Positions 45,983-59,300 of a stretch of 64,000 nucleotides of DNA are shown piece by piece; within the stretch, counting starts at the first letter, position 1, and each line of letters begins with the position of its first letter. This DNA comes from Rhabdornis inornatus (Eukaryota > Chordata > Aves > Passeriformes > Rhabdornithidae): the NCBI GenBank assembly GCA_013397075.1, contig VWZS01005931.1:62001-126000 (forward strand), written 5' to 3'. Both the position numbers and the translations under genes were made by a program. The notes under the pieces are model-generated. The model made no database searches. It had not been told where the DNA came from and was given only the letters and a program-made list of their open reading frames with translations.

Positions 45983-48900
45983 CATAACACTCTACCTTAC
46001 ACGGCCTTGGAAAGCCTTAATTAGACAAACTGCTCTGAGATTTGTGTAAGAGGAAAATTTAAATCAACATCTTATTGTAAAGCTGGAGGTACTGCACACA
46101 CTTTTATTAGAGTATATTCAGCCTCTTTGTGAATGTCTGCAAATATATTCTAACCTTCCTAATGAGGCTCACCTCACTACGGAAGAAGTCACTTGCAGTT
46201 GTGGAAAAGCCAGATTTTGTTTTCTATGTAACCTCCATTGACCTCTTCACATCCACCATTGGCACTGCAGGTGGAAAAAGCCACGTGGACGTGTAATTAC
46301 AGACTGCAGTGAGGTGGCCCTGCCCAGGTACTGCTCCCCATGTGAGGGTGATATGCAGCATGCTTTGAGCCTGGTCCCAGGGATGAAGAAGGAGTCTGAG
46401 GGGAGATCAGGCAATTTAATCTCCAAATGAGGAAAGCCACATCCAGTGACCCCGGGGAAGAATGGTACCTCTCTCCTTACACCTGAGTAGATCCCCTCGT
46501 GTTCCACACACAGCAGAGGTGTGAGCCTGGTCCCTCAGAGAATCCTTCAGTCCAGGGATTGCCTACAGCAACTTCCCACTTCACAGGAGCTGAAAGTAAG
46601 TTTCATATTCCAAAGATTTGGCAGTCCCCTGGAAGTCCCTAACTTCCACATAATAAGAAATTGCAAGAGCTACAAGGGTCCTTTGGACAGCAAAGACAAC
46701 CTGAATACAGCAGTCACACTCCACCTCAAAATCAAGATACAGTTCCCATGCTATGTTGGTGCTTGCAGTGAGGGCCTTTTGGGGTTAGCACCAGAGACCA
46801 CAGTTTAGAAGAGCAGGGTCCAAACCTCACCAGGATTTTCTTCTTTCCGAGAAAAAGCCAACAGGCTAGGAGCTCCTGGCAGGTGCTGACATGTACAACT
46901 TGCCAGTGAGCTTTGCCATCACTGCTTTCCAACTGCTGCAATTTCCTGCTCATCGCACTGCGGGTCAGAGACCAAGAATAAAAGCCTTCCCTGGCATGAC
47001 AACTGCCATACTTACAATCCCTGAGCAGGAGGGAAAAGCTGAGGCACACAGGGCTCAGATTCCCTTGCCTTTCCCTGCCTGTGCTCCAGCCAGGTGTCCA
47101 GGCCTCTGGCCTCAGGCCTTCTGGCTCATGCTGTATCCTACTTAGTTCAGATTAGCACTCAGGGCTGCCTACAGAGGTAATTTCCTGCAATGCATCCCAC
47201 TTTTTGAGCAACACAAGCTCCCTTTCAGCCAGGCGGTTACACACAGGAACTTGCTGCCTTCAGTGAGAGCTAAAAGCACAAACTCCAGAGCTTTGCTGGT
47301 TAAGCACAGAGCTGACAACTCCTTTTCCTCCAGAGCACCTCACTTTGCAGGAGGGTCCTCCAAAAAATTCCTCCTCATCCTCATTTTTCTGGTAATTTCT
47401 ATCTTGCCCCGAAACAGTCAAAATCAGAACTTCTGTTGAAGTCAGTGTATAAGGACACTACACAAAAGGACGCGTGCCAGGCACCCCTGTCAAGAAAAAG
47501 GAGTAGTTACAATAGCAAAAATGGTTCTGATTGTGGCATCGTCCCTCATGGACTTATTTTCCCCAATATAACAACAAACCAAAAATGGTGGCAGTTCTCC
47601 GCCCGACAAATCAGATCCTGCAGACTGATCAGAACAAAGACTGCATGACTCAGTTTCCCTTCATGTGTGTTTACAGAGATGAAAGGATGGTCCCCAAATC
47701 CTGTAATAACTTGATCCCTGCAGCCCCATCCTCACTTCTAGGCAGTATAACCTGTACATCTTTCAGTAGTGCTCAGGAAAAAGTTCAGTTTGGGTCTGCA
47801 ATTCCTGTAGGGAATCCAGTGGGGACAAGCCAGGGCTCATTCCAACACCAGTGACAGTAAGAAGCTCTTCCATCTATCGTTATGATGCAGTGCCATAAGC
47901 TGGTGGCGTGTGCACAGGGAAGTTCCCTCTGCTCACACCTCTCTTCTATTGAAAATAATCAGGTCTCATTTATCCCAGAGCTCTAGAACTCACTGCAGAT
48001 TAGAAATGGTGGTGGCATACCTGAAGAAGGCAGAGTAGAATTATTTGGGAGAGCAGATAATTGTGTCTAAGCTCAAATGCCCTTGGTCAAAAGAATTTGA
48101 TGACCACTCCCATAACAATCCAAATCACTATGGATGACTGCTGTTCTCACCTTGCTGTCAGGAAGATCCTGCGAAAGCTCCAATTTGCAGTGGAATTTAC
48201 AATTTACCTAATTTTGAAGTGACAGCATCAAAAATCCTCCCTAGCCCCTTGTTCACATCTCCTCCCCTGTTCCCTCCTGCCTCCCAATTCATAGCCTGTC
48301 AGTGAAACCACACTGCTCTGAGAAGAATGAGGTACCTGGGTAGGCAAAAGCTTCTTTACCCTTCACTGGAGCCCTCAGTACCATGGCTGGATCAAAGTCC
48401 TTTCTAAAGGACTATCTCCAAGTCTAAATCCAAGTCACAGGCTTGATGGCATTATCCCTACATGAAAGGATTATGTGAGGGGTCACAATAGGTGATGATA
48501 AAGTTTGCTTCCAGACAAAACATTCTATGAATCTCCAAGAAAATCCACCATCTTCTGGCAAGAGCCACGACCAGATTTTCCGAAGTGCAACAATGCCTGG
48601 CTCCAAGATCACCAGGGCAGCTCATGTGAAGAGCTACGACATCATCTCTTCTGCTTGGGAGGTTCATCAGGCCACGCTGGCACTGCTTTGTAAGCCACAG
48701 ACCACAAGACTTGGAATGCTGGGAACAAAACCAGAGCAGAAATGCTAAGAAAGGCTTTAGAGTTAACATTACTCTGCTAAGAAGGAAGAGGGGGAAATCC
48801 CCAAAAAACTAACGGCACTTAACCTGTCCTTTCAGCATGGTAAAAGTAAATTTGGAGATTTCCTTTGAACATGCTGGAAAGCTTGAGCAACCCAGCCTGC

Positions 48901-50390
48901 TCCGCAGGCCCAAGTTGGGAATGGCAGGAGCTGCTGCAGGTCAGGATCAAGGTACCTGAGCAGAGCTGCATGGGAGGCAAGGCCTGGAGTGTCAGGAGAG
49001 CAGCAGCTTCGGAGAGAACCGGAGCTGGCAGGGATCAGTTAAGGAAGCTCAAACAGTATCTGCCTGTAGGAGGCCTGGCTCAATTCAAAACCATTAACCT
49101 GCTGCTTTCTGAACACCACCAAGAGGACAGGAAACAAAAGCACATCTGCCCAGCATGGGCCCCGCTGAGTGACTGCTTAAATACTCCAGCAGAACTAAGA
49201 GCATTAAGAAAGGCAAAGAGCCACTTCAGTAGCTCCAGGCTCACAGGGCTGCAAGTTTTTGCTTGAAGCCCAAGTTAAAACCAGGCAACTGGGATATAGC
49301 CTTGAAAGCACAAACAAAAAAGCCTCCATTTTCTCCCATTCAGGAATTAGAATTTAAAGGGGAGTCCATCAGCTTTATATAAATCATGTTTATAATTAAA
49401 GTATATTTTCCTGCATTGCTTACAAGCCTTTGGATGATTAATAAGGCATTTTTCAAATCACTTTAATTCACACTAATTATGCTGATTGTGTACCCCAATA
49501 ATTTTCATTGCAGGGAGATAAAGCTATCCCGGGAGGAGGTCATCAGGCCCCAAGAGGGAAAGTACTCCAGGGAACTGCCTGAAGCCCCAGTAGCACACAG
49601 GAGGTCTGTCACTGAGGTGGTTACATGAGTCATGTCAGGTCCAATGCTCACACAGCTCTTGCTGACTGACTGACTCTCTGCCTGGATAAGCTGAGGAGAC
49701 TTCAGTTTGCTCACCTGATGCTAGAGGACTTGAGCTGTGTTTTGCCTAGACCTTGCCTGAGGCTGCAGCCTTGCCAGGGAACCAGACTTTGTATGTTTAG
49801 CATGAGAACACAGCAGCGAATGCAGAACTTCTGCAGTGGGTCGGGCTTGTGCGCAGCAGAAGCCAAAAGTGCTTCAGAAGAGAAGACAGGCTTTCTCTCC
49901 TCCTTTCATTTGTAGATGCTGGAAAAGATCTCAGCCCTTTAAAAAATACACTACAACCAACTGAACAAGAATTATCTTCTCAGTTATTTGACTCCCATTC
50001 CCTGCCTCCTCCCCGCCCTCCCCCCTAATCTGATTTGATTCAACAATATTTAAAAGCAACAGATATACAAAAAGCAATGGTGCATTTCCATTTTTCCAGT
50101 ACTGCAGCCTGTGTGGTGTGAATGGATCCCCGAGTTACCTTTCCCAGGGAGGGCTGAAATGTCCTGACCCAGAAGCCTTCAGGTAGCAGACAAATACCTG
50201 CAATATGCAAGCAATACCTGCAGGATGACACAGTGACATGGAAGTTAGGAACTCATCATGCTGCCACATGCCCAGCAGGAAGTACTGCCCTTCCAATGCT
50301 TCCCAAACCAGGGTGTTTCTGGTCCATCTCTCCAGGGTTCCTGCAGGCTCTCCAAAAACAGCAATGACATTTCCTCAGCTTTTTACACTT
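45983..50390. other. Intergenic DNA between the ERV and the ERVL-like LTR
   Basis: No gene or mobile element recognised. An AT-rich patch with several TAATTA/TTAATT words lies at 49,360-49,505. The 133-codon open frame at 48,865 lacks any recognisable motif. Confidence 0.7.
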
Positions 50391-50938
50391 TGTCTTGGGT
50401 GACAACGTAGGATGTAACCAGAAGTATGTATTCTATCACCATGTTCACAAGCCAGGTGGGGCAGTGTTCTTTATCTCTTCCATGACACATCCCTGATAAC
50501 TCCCTCTGGGGACTATCTCTCTGCTTATGAGCCATCAAAGCCTTACTGCATGACTCACAAAATTACATCATCCCATTGAAATGCGCCGCCCAGGGGGAGG
50601 AACCAAGCATTCCTGCCTGGATATAATCTGAGGTTTGGAACACCACAGGCAGCCTTACCTACTTGATTCTCAGAGGACAAGAGGTACATAACCACCACTG
50701 GACCTTCAGAGGAAGACCCTTCTACAGGATCACTGCTTCAACAGAACCATATCTATCGCTTCAAGAGGACTGCAGTCACTATTTAATTGGACTGCTACCA
50801 ACACCCTGACCGACAGCATGTCAGGTTGTATCCTGGCTCTGTCAGGTTAAGCCAGTGTTTCCTGCCTTTATTTTAATTTTCCTATTAAATTGTAGTTCTG
50901 ACCTGGATCTCCTGTTGGTTTGTTTTCAAACTAGCACA
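50391..50938 (+). mobile_element. ERVL-like solo LTR (approximate ends)
   Basis: Begins TGTCTTGGGTGAC and contains phrases I recognise from avian ERVL-type LTRs, such as GATATAATCTGAGG, GATCACTGCTTCAACAG and GGACTGCTACCAACACCCTG. No internal region follows. The ends and target duplication (CACTT/CACCC) are unclear, so the limits are approximate. Confidence 0.6.
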
Positions 50939-52149
50939 CCCTCTCTCCTCTGGTTCAAGATAGCAGTTATTTCATAACCTATGTGGCTCTACAGGTGGCA
51001 ATGTCAAGCTCCAAATACAAGTGTCTGGCCAACAAAATACGGGGAACTGCGCTTCAGCCAGCGGGACACACACAACACATCTTGATGCTTTGTGAACTAA
51101 AATAAGGCAAGAGATAGCAGCCAAGGCTTTTTCTTCTTCAATTAATGGGCAAGCACTAGTGAGACTTGTAACAGGAGAAGAAAACTGTAGTTCCCTAATG
51201 GTGGCACAGGCTCACACAAGCACATGGCATTTTTGCAAGCCTGATTTATATGAATCAAACCACCACTGAAAAGCACAAAACTTATTCTAACACCTGTCGT
51301 CCCACACCCTAAAAAAACCAGAAGAAAGCAGATTGAGATAAAAGGTATTTGCTGTCAAAGACAGGGAAATACCTTCTGAAAGCCACAGCGTCAGCTTCCT
51401 CTAAGAAATTAAACATATGTGCAAAAGTTAAACATCCTGCAGATTTCAGATCTTTCTGATCTGAAAGATCACTTTCACAAAGAAAGTGTCTCATCAGCTT
51501 GGGTTTAGCACATCACCATGACAGGGTGGTTTGTGACCTGGGAGCTGCAGCCAGTAGAAAAAGCAGGTTTATAAAACTTGGTCCTTTTAGCTGCTCCTGA
51601 TCTGCTGCACTCTGAAGGTGCTCCAAAACCGGCATCAGCAGTAAACTTTTGAAAACCGGAACTCTGCCTGAGAGGAATTTACAGCACCTGAGCTATTGTG
51701 TGCTGATTCCCTAGGAGGATATCCCTGTGGACAGTGAGCAGAGCACGACATCATTTGCTTTCTCCACAGGTTATCTCCACAACTTGAGGCACCCAGGGAA
51801 AGCTGGCACAGAGAAACTCACATAGTCTCAGTTCCTGCCCTCAGATCAATGTATTTTAACTCATGAATTGGCACACACCTGAATGACTAGGAAATAGCTG
51901 CATGAGATAAGCTGGCCAAGGGATTCATATCAATGAGCAGGTGCAGAGAAGATCAGATTTATCCTTTGTATGTTTGTTCCCAATATAAGAGTACATAAGA
52001 CAGAGATAAGGTCAGAGCTCTCCTGTTTCATGTGGAAATCCAGAGTACGAGCAAGTTGCTATTCAACCTGCTCAGCTGCTGTAAGACATCATGACCATCT
52101 CGTAGGTTAAAACCATAAATAATTTTTAAAACTCAGACCAGTAGCATGA
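50939..52149. other. Intergenic DNA downstream of METTL2
   Basis: Lies between the ERVL-like LTR and the 0.9-kb CR1. No gene recognised. It may include the METTL2 transcript end, whose poly(A) signal I could not find. Confidence 0.6.
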
Positions 52150-53086
52150 CATTTACAGGGCTCCCTTCTCAAGCCTGTGCTCTTCAACATTCACATTAAT
52201 AACCTGGATGCAGGGCTTGAAGGAACAGTAGTTTGCTGTCTGCACTAAACTGGGAGGAGCTGTGAGTCTCTCAGGTGCAGAAAGGGCCTGCAGAGAGACC
52301 TTGATAAATCAGAGAAATGGGCAATCACCAATCGTGGGAAGTTCAACAAGGGTAAGTGCTGGATTCTGCATGTGGGAAGCGGCAACCCTGGATGTGCGGA
52401 TGGACTGGGGAATGAGGCTGGAGAGCAGCTGCAGGAAGGGACCTGGGAGTCTTGGTCCATGGCAAGTTGAACATGAGTCAGCAGTGCCCTGGTAGCCAGG
52501 AGGGACATCTGTGTCCTGGGGGCATCAGGTAAAGCATTCCTGATCAGGCAGGGGATTGTCCTCCTCTGCTTTGGGGCAGCCTCACCTCAAGTGCTGGGGG
52601 CAGTTTTGGGCATCACAATATAAAAAAAGACATTAAGCCACTAGAGACCATGCAGAGAAGGGCCATGAGAATGGTAAAGGACCTTGAGGGGAAGCCATAT
52701 GAGGAGTGGCTGAGGGCATTTGGTCTGTTCAGCTGGAGGAGACTGAGGTCAGGTCTCACTGGGATCTTCAACATCCTCCTGAAGGACAGCAGAGGGGCAG
52801 GAACTAATCTGTTCACTCCAGGGACAGGACTCGAGGAAATGGCTAGAGCTATGTCCAGGGAGGGTTAGGCTGGTTATCAGGAAAAGGTTCTTCCCACAAA
52901 GGGTGGTTGGGCACTGAACAGGTTCCTCAGGGAATGGTCACGGCCCCAAGGCTTCCAGAACTCAATGAATGTTTGGACACTGCTCTCAGGCATGGGGTGG
53001 GATTGTTGGGGTGTCCTGTGCAGGGCTAGGAGTTGGACTTGATCTTCATAGGTCCTTCCCAACTCAGTATATTCTGTGATTCTAAA
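52150..53086 (+). mobile_element. CR1 LINE, 5'-truncated, about 0.9 kb
   Basis: Starts inside the reverse transcriptase region (decayed frame with FNIHINNLD), goes through the end of ORF2 with stops and frameshifts, then the 3' UTR, and ends ATATTCTGTGATTCT, the CR1 tail. Oriented antisense to METTL2, ending 160 bp from its stop codon. Confidence 0.9.
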
Positions 53087-53246
53087 ATACTGCTTACTCT
53101 ACTCTCAAGGCATTTGTCCTTAGCAAAACTCACTTGAAGAGATGCCAGGCATGGTACAAGGCACTGAGGTCCTGGGTGTGCAGAACTGCATCACGAACAT
53201 GACACCAGGAGGAGACAAAGAGGCTCCAGCCTAATGTCCACATGCC

Positions 53247-53398
53247 TCATGGCTGAAGTGTGGTGGGTTTGCAGTACTTGCACTGGATCCATACCCGATA
53301 CATCGTCATCTGTTTCCCACGGTTCACTTGCAATCGCCGATCAACCAGATTCTGGATTTTCTCCAGCCCAGCTGTGGTGAACAGATGATCTAATTCAT
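53247..53398 (-). CDS. METTL2A: METTL2 last coding exon
   Basis: 152 nt including TGA. Reads DELDHLFTTAGLEKIQNLVD, then RRLQVNRGKQMTMYRVWIQC and KYCKPTTLQP. Acceptor CTTCCAG. The short tail after KYCKP differs from human, as expected at a terminus. The 3' UTR runs left toward an antisense CR1 at 53,086. Confidence 0.97.
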
Positions 53399-56300
53399 CT
53401 GGAAGCAAAGAGAAGGAGACTGAGGAGACCATAGTTTTGTTTTTTTTTTTTCTTTAACTGATACCTGCTCACACTGAGGGCTAAGCTAAGCTGAAAGATG
53501 TGCCAGAGGAAACCCACAGCCTCACCCTGGCAGGGAAATGATCAAACAAGACTTAACTACTTTACTAGGGGAGTTTAACATCACAGTTTCTCAAGTTTCC
53601 CTTCTAGCAAAGAAGGAAAGAATTATTTGGAGTACATCTAGAACTACAGAGCCTTGACAAAGAAAACAGCAACAGTTTCAAATATGGGTACTGCTTCTAG
53701 TAACCAGTTAAGGAGCATCTTCTGGCAAGCTGTGACAGAGCCATTCCTTCCCCCTGCCCAGAGGAATTTCAGAATCTACAAGAGCAAAGAACAGGATCAG
53801 ACCTATGCTTTTAAATAGTGTCAGTAAGATCTGTGCTGCCTAGGCTGGAGGGGAATGGGATTCATTAAGGTTAAATTTGGGAAAAAAAATCCTTAAAGCA
53901 CACACCCTGTTGGGGCCCAATTAAGGCACTAAGAGCCCTCGAGGCTTCAACGATTCCATTGGCAGGTATTCCTGACCAAGCAAATAAGTCTCACAGTGCC
54001 CCAGACTTGCTGAGCAGCAGAGCTTACTTCTAGAACACGTGGTTTGTCTGGAGTTTCTGTAGGAAAAACCTGACAGGTCTCAGCTTGTGCTCCTTTATCA
54101 GATGCTTTCTATTGTGAGGTGTTTGCCAAACATGCATTATACATTAATTTTGTTGTGCCAAACAAGACTTGTGCAGTGGGGAACAGTTCAGTTGTGCCAC
54201 TGCTCTAGAACTGCCTGTGCACAGAGACCTGTAATGGAGAGATTGGAAGTGCAGCTGGTTATAAACTGGGAGAATGAATAACTGTTGCTAACGCCAAGCA
54301 GCAGCAGAACTGCAGGGGTTGCCTCAGGTCCAGGCTGAGCCACACCCTTCTGATTTCCTTCTAGGAGACCAGGAAAATTAAGGGAGGTTCTTCTAAGCGG
54401 TTTCCATCTCCCTCCATCATCTGCAGCCAATATACAAGGAGAGCTCTTCCAATCCCACCCCTCCCAGGGTAGCAAACACACCAGTCTTCCTCTTAAAGGA
54501 CTTTCCACTAAGGAATTGACCATGCCATGCTTGCACCAGGAGCTGAGAAGCCCAGGTCACTGTTTAATTGGGAGATACTTAACATTTCACAGTGCTCCAA
54601 GAAAGAGGCTGGAAAGATCTAGTGGCCAATCTGGAGGGCACAGGGACAAGAAGTGGTGAGGAGAGTCAGAGGGATGTTTTTCGATGGTCAGAGGCACATT
54701 TCTGGCCTCCTACCTTGTGTGAAGAAGTAGACTCTAGTGCCATCACCTCTCACATAGAAGTTGTCAGACAGACATTGACCTAAGGGCAAGACGGACATGA
54801 ACAGTTACCAGTGATCACTTAAAAACCAAAAATTGCCATCCAACAACTGGCCCTTCTCCAGCACACACTGTGCTTCGGGGAATTAATGAGCTGCCTCCAA
54901 ACAGGGCAGACCAGAGAAGCAGAATCTACTAGTGATGGGGCAAGAGTTCCCAGGGGAAAGGAAATACCTTTTTTAAACCGAAGTTGGGCGAGATCATAAC
55001 GACCGTAATCTCGTAACAAGATCATTCCCCCTGGTTTCAGAAGGCGACTCAGTCTGGTCACAATGCACTGCATCCTGAGAGAAAAACAAACCAGGAGCAC
55101 TCAACACTCTGCAAAATCATGCTTGTTTCCTTCCAAAATGATGGAATAAAGCTCTACATGTTTCAACTTCATATAAAGAGCTACCCAAAGCCAGCAGCAT
55201 CCTGAGCTCTTCCAGAGTCAGGTGCATTGATTTTATTTCGCCTCTATTTTTTGACATTCCCTGATTTTGCTTTTTTTCCTACAAGGATAACATCCTGCCA
55301 CAGCAAGGATTAACTGCTCTCTCTTACTGATTACAAAAGGATCTCCACTGGTTTCTGTAAAACAAGTAGCAAGAGAACTTGAAGAGAAGTGTTGTGAAGT
55401 AAAACTAAAGGGAACGAAAAAAGACACTAGTGTAGGTTGTAACAATTATGACACTAAGACCACAGCACTTTCCTAACCTTTTTTCTGGACCTGAACCCTT
55501 CCTTCTTGCCACCTCCTCCCATGTGAGAAATTCAACTACCCTCTGAGCCTGAAAATCCAGCAGAATACTTTCCAAAGTGAGTGCTCAGTGTGGCTAGGGC
55601 TCAGAACAGCGAGCCCAGCAATGATCACCTGCAGCCACTTAAAATCACCCTGTCCTCTGCCAGAATTGGTTACAACAACAACAGCAAATACCTGCAAATT
55701 TCATTTTCTGAGGCTTTATGGAAAACTGGACCACTAACAGAACAAACTTAACTTTTTTTCTTGATAGGAGATTATTAAAGAACTCTGGTTCTAGAAGGAT
55801 TATCTTCTGCAATCAGAAGGAATTATTAAAACTTACTTCTCTGGGAGAATTGCTGAGAGGACAAAGATAAGAATGACAATGTCAAGACTCTCCTCTGGCA
55901 TTGGGAAAGGACTTTGGTCATTGCACAGGTCATGGACAAATGCAAAGCAGCGAGAAGTATCATATTCTGCATTGTTCTGTATTTGAGAGAGAAAAATTAA
56001 GAGCATTAGTAGCAGACCCTGATCTCAGTATTAGCTGGACTATGTGGATTATTAGTATTACATGGAGTATTTTAACTTTCACATTATCAAGAGGTGTGTT
56101 CAGAGACCTGTTTCAGCCTCACTGGACTTCTGTGTCAGGTATGCTCCTTGGTCAAGCACAGCTGTTCAGAAAGGAACAGGTGTGAAATCTGAAACAATAC
56201 TTACGAACAGGAGACTTACAAAGAGCTTTGGCCTTGTTACAATCAGACAATCAGCACTGTAAAAAACTGCCAAACTGGATTCAGGGTTTATTGCAATTTT

Positions 56301-59300
56301 AAGGTCAGAGTTCCACTGTGACCTTAACAGTGAAATTTACCACTTAACAGTGGTAAAAAGCGGGAAATTTATACTGATAAATTGGAAACCTTTACATAAG
56401 TGAGAGTGTCAGTGCACCTCTCTGCATCACTGAAATCACTATTCATTTCACCTACAAGCAGATATTCCCTACACCCTAAAAATCAAACTTGGTTGCCTAA
56501 AGTTAGTGTCTTAAAACTCAGATTTAGACATGTTTTAGAAGTTGCATATTTTTCTACAGCTGCTGCTACAGATTGCACAAGCCTCTACAAACAGTGCTTG
56601 TGTCACATCCAGAGGAGGAAATGGATGCTGACTCTGGTGCTATGCTCCTCTCCCATCTCAGTAAGTGACTGATTGCATTTGATCTCAGTAAGTGACTGAT
56701 TGCATTTGATACTTCATATATTCTCAGTTCTGCCTTGACCTGAAATTTATTAGTGGTATTTCTCCTTTGACTAAATTCCAGCCTCCTGATCCCTCCTCAG
56801 CTGCCTGTGCAGAAGCAATCAGAGCATGTTCCCAGAACTGTGGTGACAATAACACACACACACAAACCAAAACCAGCTTCAGTTCCTGTAAAAATTAGCC
56901 TGAATGTTTTCAAGGTTCAAGTTTGTTTTCAAGTTACTCAGCTAAAAGAACACTGTATTCAGAAAAGTACTGCCAACTGCAGGGGAAGAAAATCTGGCTG
57001 ACTTGTTTGCTGCAGTGTGTGCTTTGCAAAATGTGACATTTCAAGAACTTTTACTTCCCTAATTTCTACAGTCTTTAATGGCTCATTTTCCAGATTTCCC
57101 AGTGCAACGGTCAGCACCAGGGCTGGCTAAAACCAGAAAGCTGCCAGCACAGCCAGAGAGTCACTGGCAGCTGGGATAGATTTGTATTAACGGGCAACCG
57201 GCCCCAAATACTTCCCACATTTTCATAAGTCACAACTGAGATTACCTGGACAAGATCCACAGCCGTTGTAGAAAAATCACAGCAATAAACAAACAGGCCT
57301 GGGTCACTGCAATAAATCAAAGAAACTCATCACTTATATCGAGGAATTAAGAAGTGTTTCAAATGCACAAAGCCCAGAAACCCTGGGCTTTAGTTTCTGT
57401 GCAAAATCTGGTGGATTCCATTGCTCCTTTATGCCCATTATTTTAATATGGAACTGACTGCTTCCTTTTCCTTCTGGATCTAAAACCAAGGGCTTCCAAG
57501 CTAAAAACACAATAACCTGAAGTTGCAGATGGCAAAGATACCATCTGCATTTGGCTTTTCTCTGAGATTATCTAAACTAGGAACATATGGAACATTTTTC
57601 CAATTATTTTTCAGAGGCTGGTATCTCATGCAGGTCATGCAGCCTACTGAGAATTACTTCACAGAATCCCAGAATGGTTTGGGTTGGGAGGCACAATAAA
57701 GATCATCCAGTCACACCCCTGCCACGGGCAGAGATACCTTCCACTAGACCAAGGTGCTCCAAACCCCAATGTCCAACCTGGCCTTGGACACTTCCAGGAA
57801 CGGGGCAGCCACAGCTGCTCTGGGCAACCCATGCCAGGGCTTCCCCACCCTCACAGGGAACATTCCTGCCCAATATCCCATTTATATCTGCCCTCTGGCA
57901 GTGGGAAGCCATTTCCTGTTGTCTTGTCACGACTTACTTGTTCGTTTGTAAAATTGGGAAGACTGTATTCCCAGCCCCACAGCCAACCTGTATAAACAGA
58001 ACAGATGTATATAGTGAAAATAATTCCTTCAGCACATCCATACAGATAATTTTCAGTCATCTCTCTAAAGCCATGGAATGAAGAGCAACTCATGAGTAAA
58101 GCTGAGCATGGCAGCGACATTCTTAAGTGTCCCTGCAAGATCCGAGCATGTTAAGGTCTGAGGAACAGGATTACATGCGTGGGAAACCACTAAGCAAGTT
58201 ATTGTCTAATTCTTAATAATAAACTATATATTGTTACTCTTTTGAAAGCTGTTTTGCTTGAATCCCAAGCACAGCAACCAGTAGGAGACTCTGAAGCACT
58301 GGCAAAGGCCATGGATGCGTTACATTCACTTCCATACAAAATCAGAGCAACAGAAAAGTTAAGTTTGCTTTACTTTAATTACTCCTTCTGCTTGCTCCCA
58401 TTTGAAGAGATGATGGCTCACACAACTGGGTTTGGGGAATTGGCCTCTGAATGTTTAAAGAATCAGTAAAATTGAAACAGACTGAGCAGAAAACACAGAG
58501 GGTTTGCAGTGACATATGTTAGTTAAAGTGCTCAGGTGAGTCAGGAAAGGCACGTTGAGAACACTGAAGTCTGAAGAAATCTTAAAAGTGTCAGATTAAA
58601 TAAAAAAATCAGAAGGACAATTCATACTAACTCTCCCTGACAGGGCAGGACTTAATAGTATTAAACAAATCCAGTAATATCTACAGTGAAGAACTAGAGG
58701 TGGCAGAGCAAAAGGTCACAACCAGCTGTCAGCAGTCCAATATTTTTAACTGCCACAAACTTCTCTGGGACAAAGCCTGTGTTATCACAAGGGCCCCAAG
58801 GAACAAACCCAAGAGCATCTTTACATTCTTGGCTTCATTGCTTTGTTTCATACCTCCCAAGACAAACAGGAGTCAGCACAAACATGCAGAAGATAAAAGA
58901 CAAGGTGTCCTAGGGTGACTATATGATGCTTATATCCCCAGTCGCCTGTTCTGTTTATGCTGAATATAAAGATCTGCACCTTTAAGACTGGTTCCAAGAG
59001 CAAAGGGGGAGAGAAGCAGCGTGCAGTTTTCAGGAACTGCACTTGCTCCCCCTTCCACATTCCTTCTCATGGACTGTGTTGTCTGCAGCACAGCGGGAAA
59101 GCTCTCCTTCGCTTTTTAGTTAGTTCTTTTAGCTAGCTGAGGCAGAGAAGTTCCCTGGACTATGGCTTTTCTTTTTCTTGGATATGATCAGCACTGCTCT
59201 GGACTAAAAACCCAGAAAAACACCTGTGAGCTCACACCTGTGGCCCACTGGGGCCTGTGATGCGGCATTTGCCAGTGCCGGAGGGACTGATAAGAGACTG

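Noticed and set aside
48865..49266. 133-codon plus-strand open frame
   Set aside because: No family resemblance and no sign of coding constraint that can be judged from one sequence.
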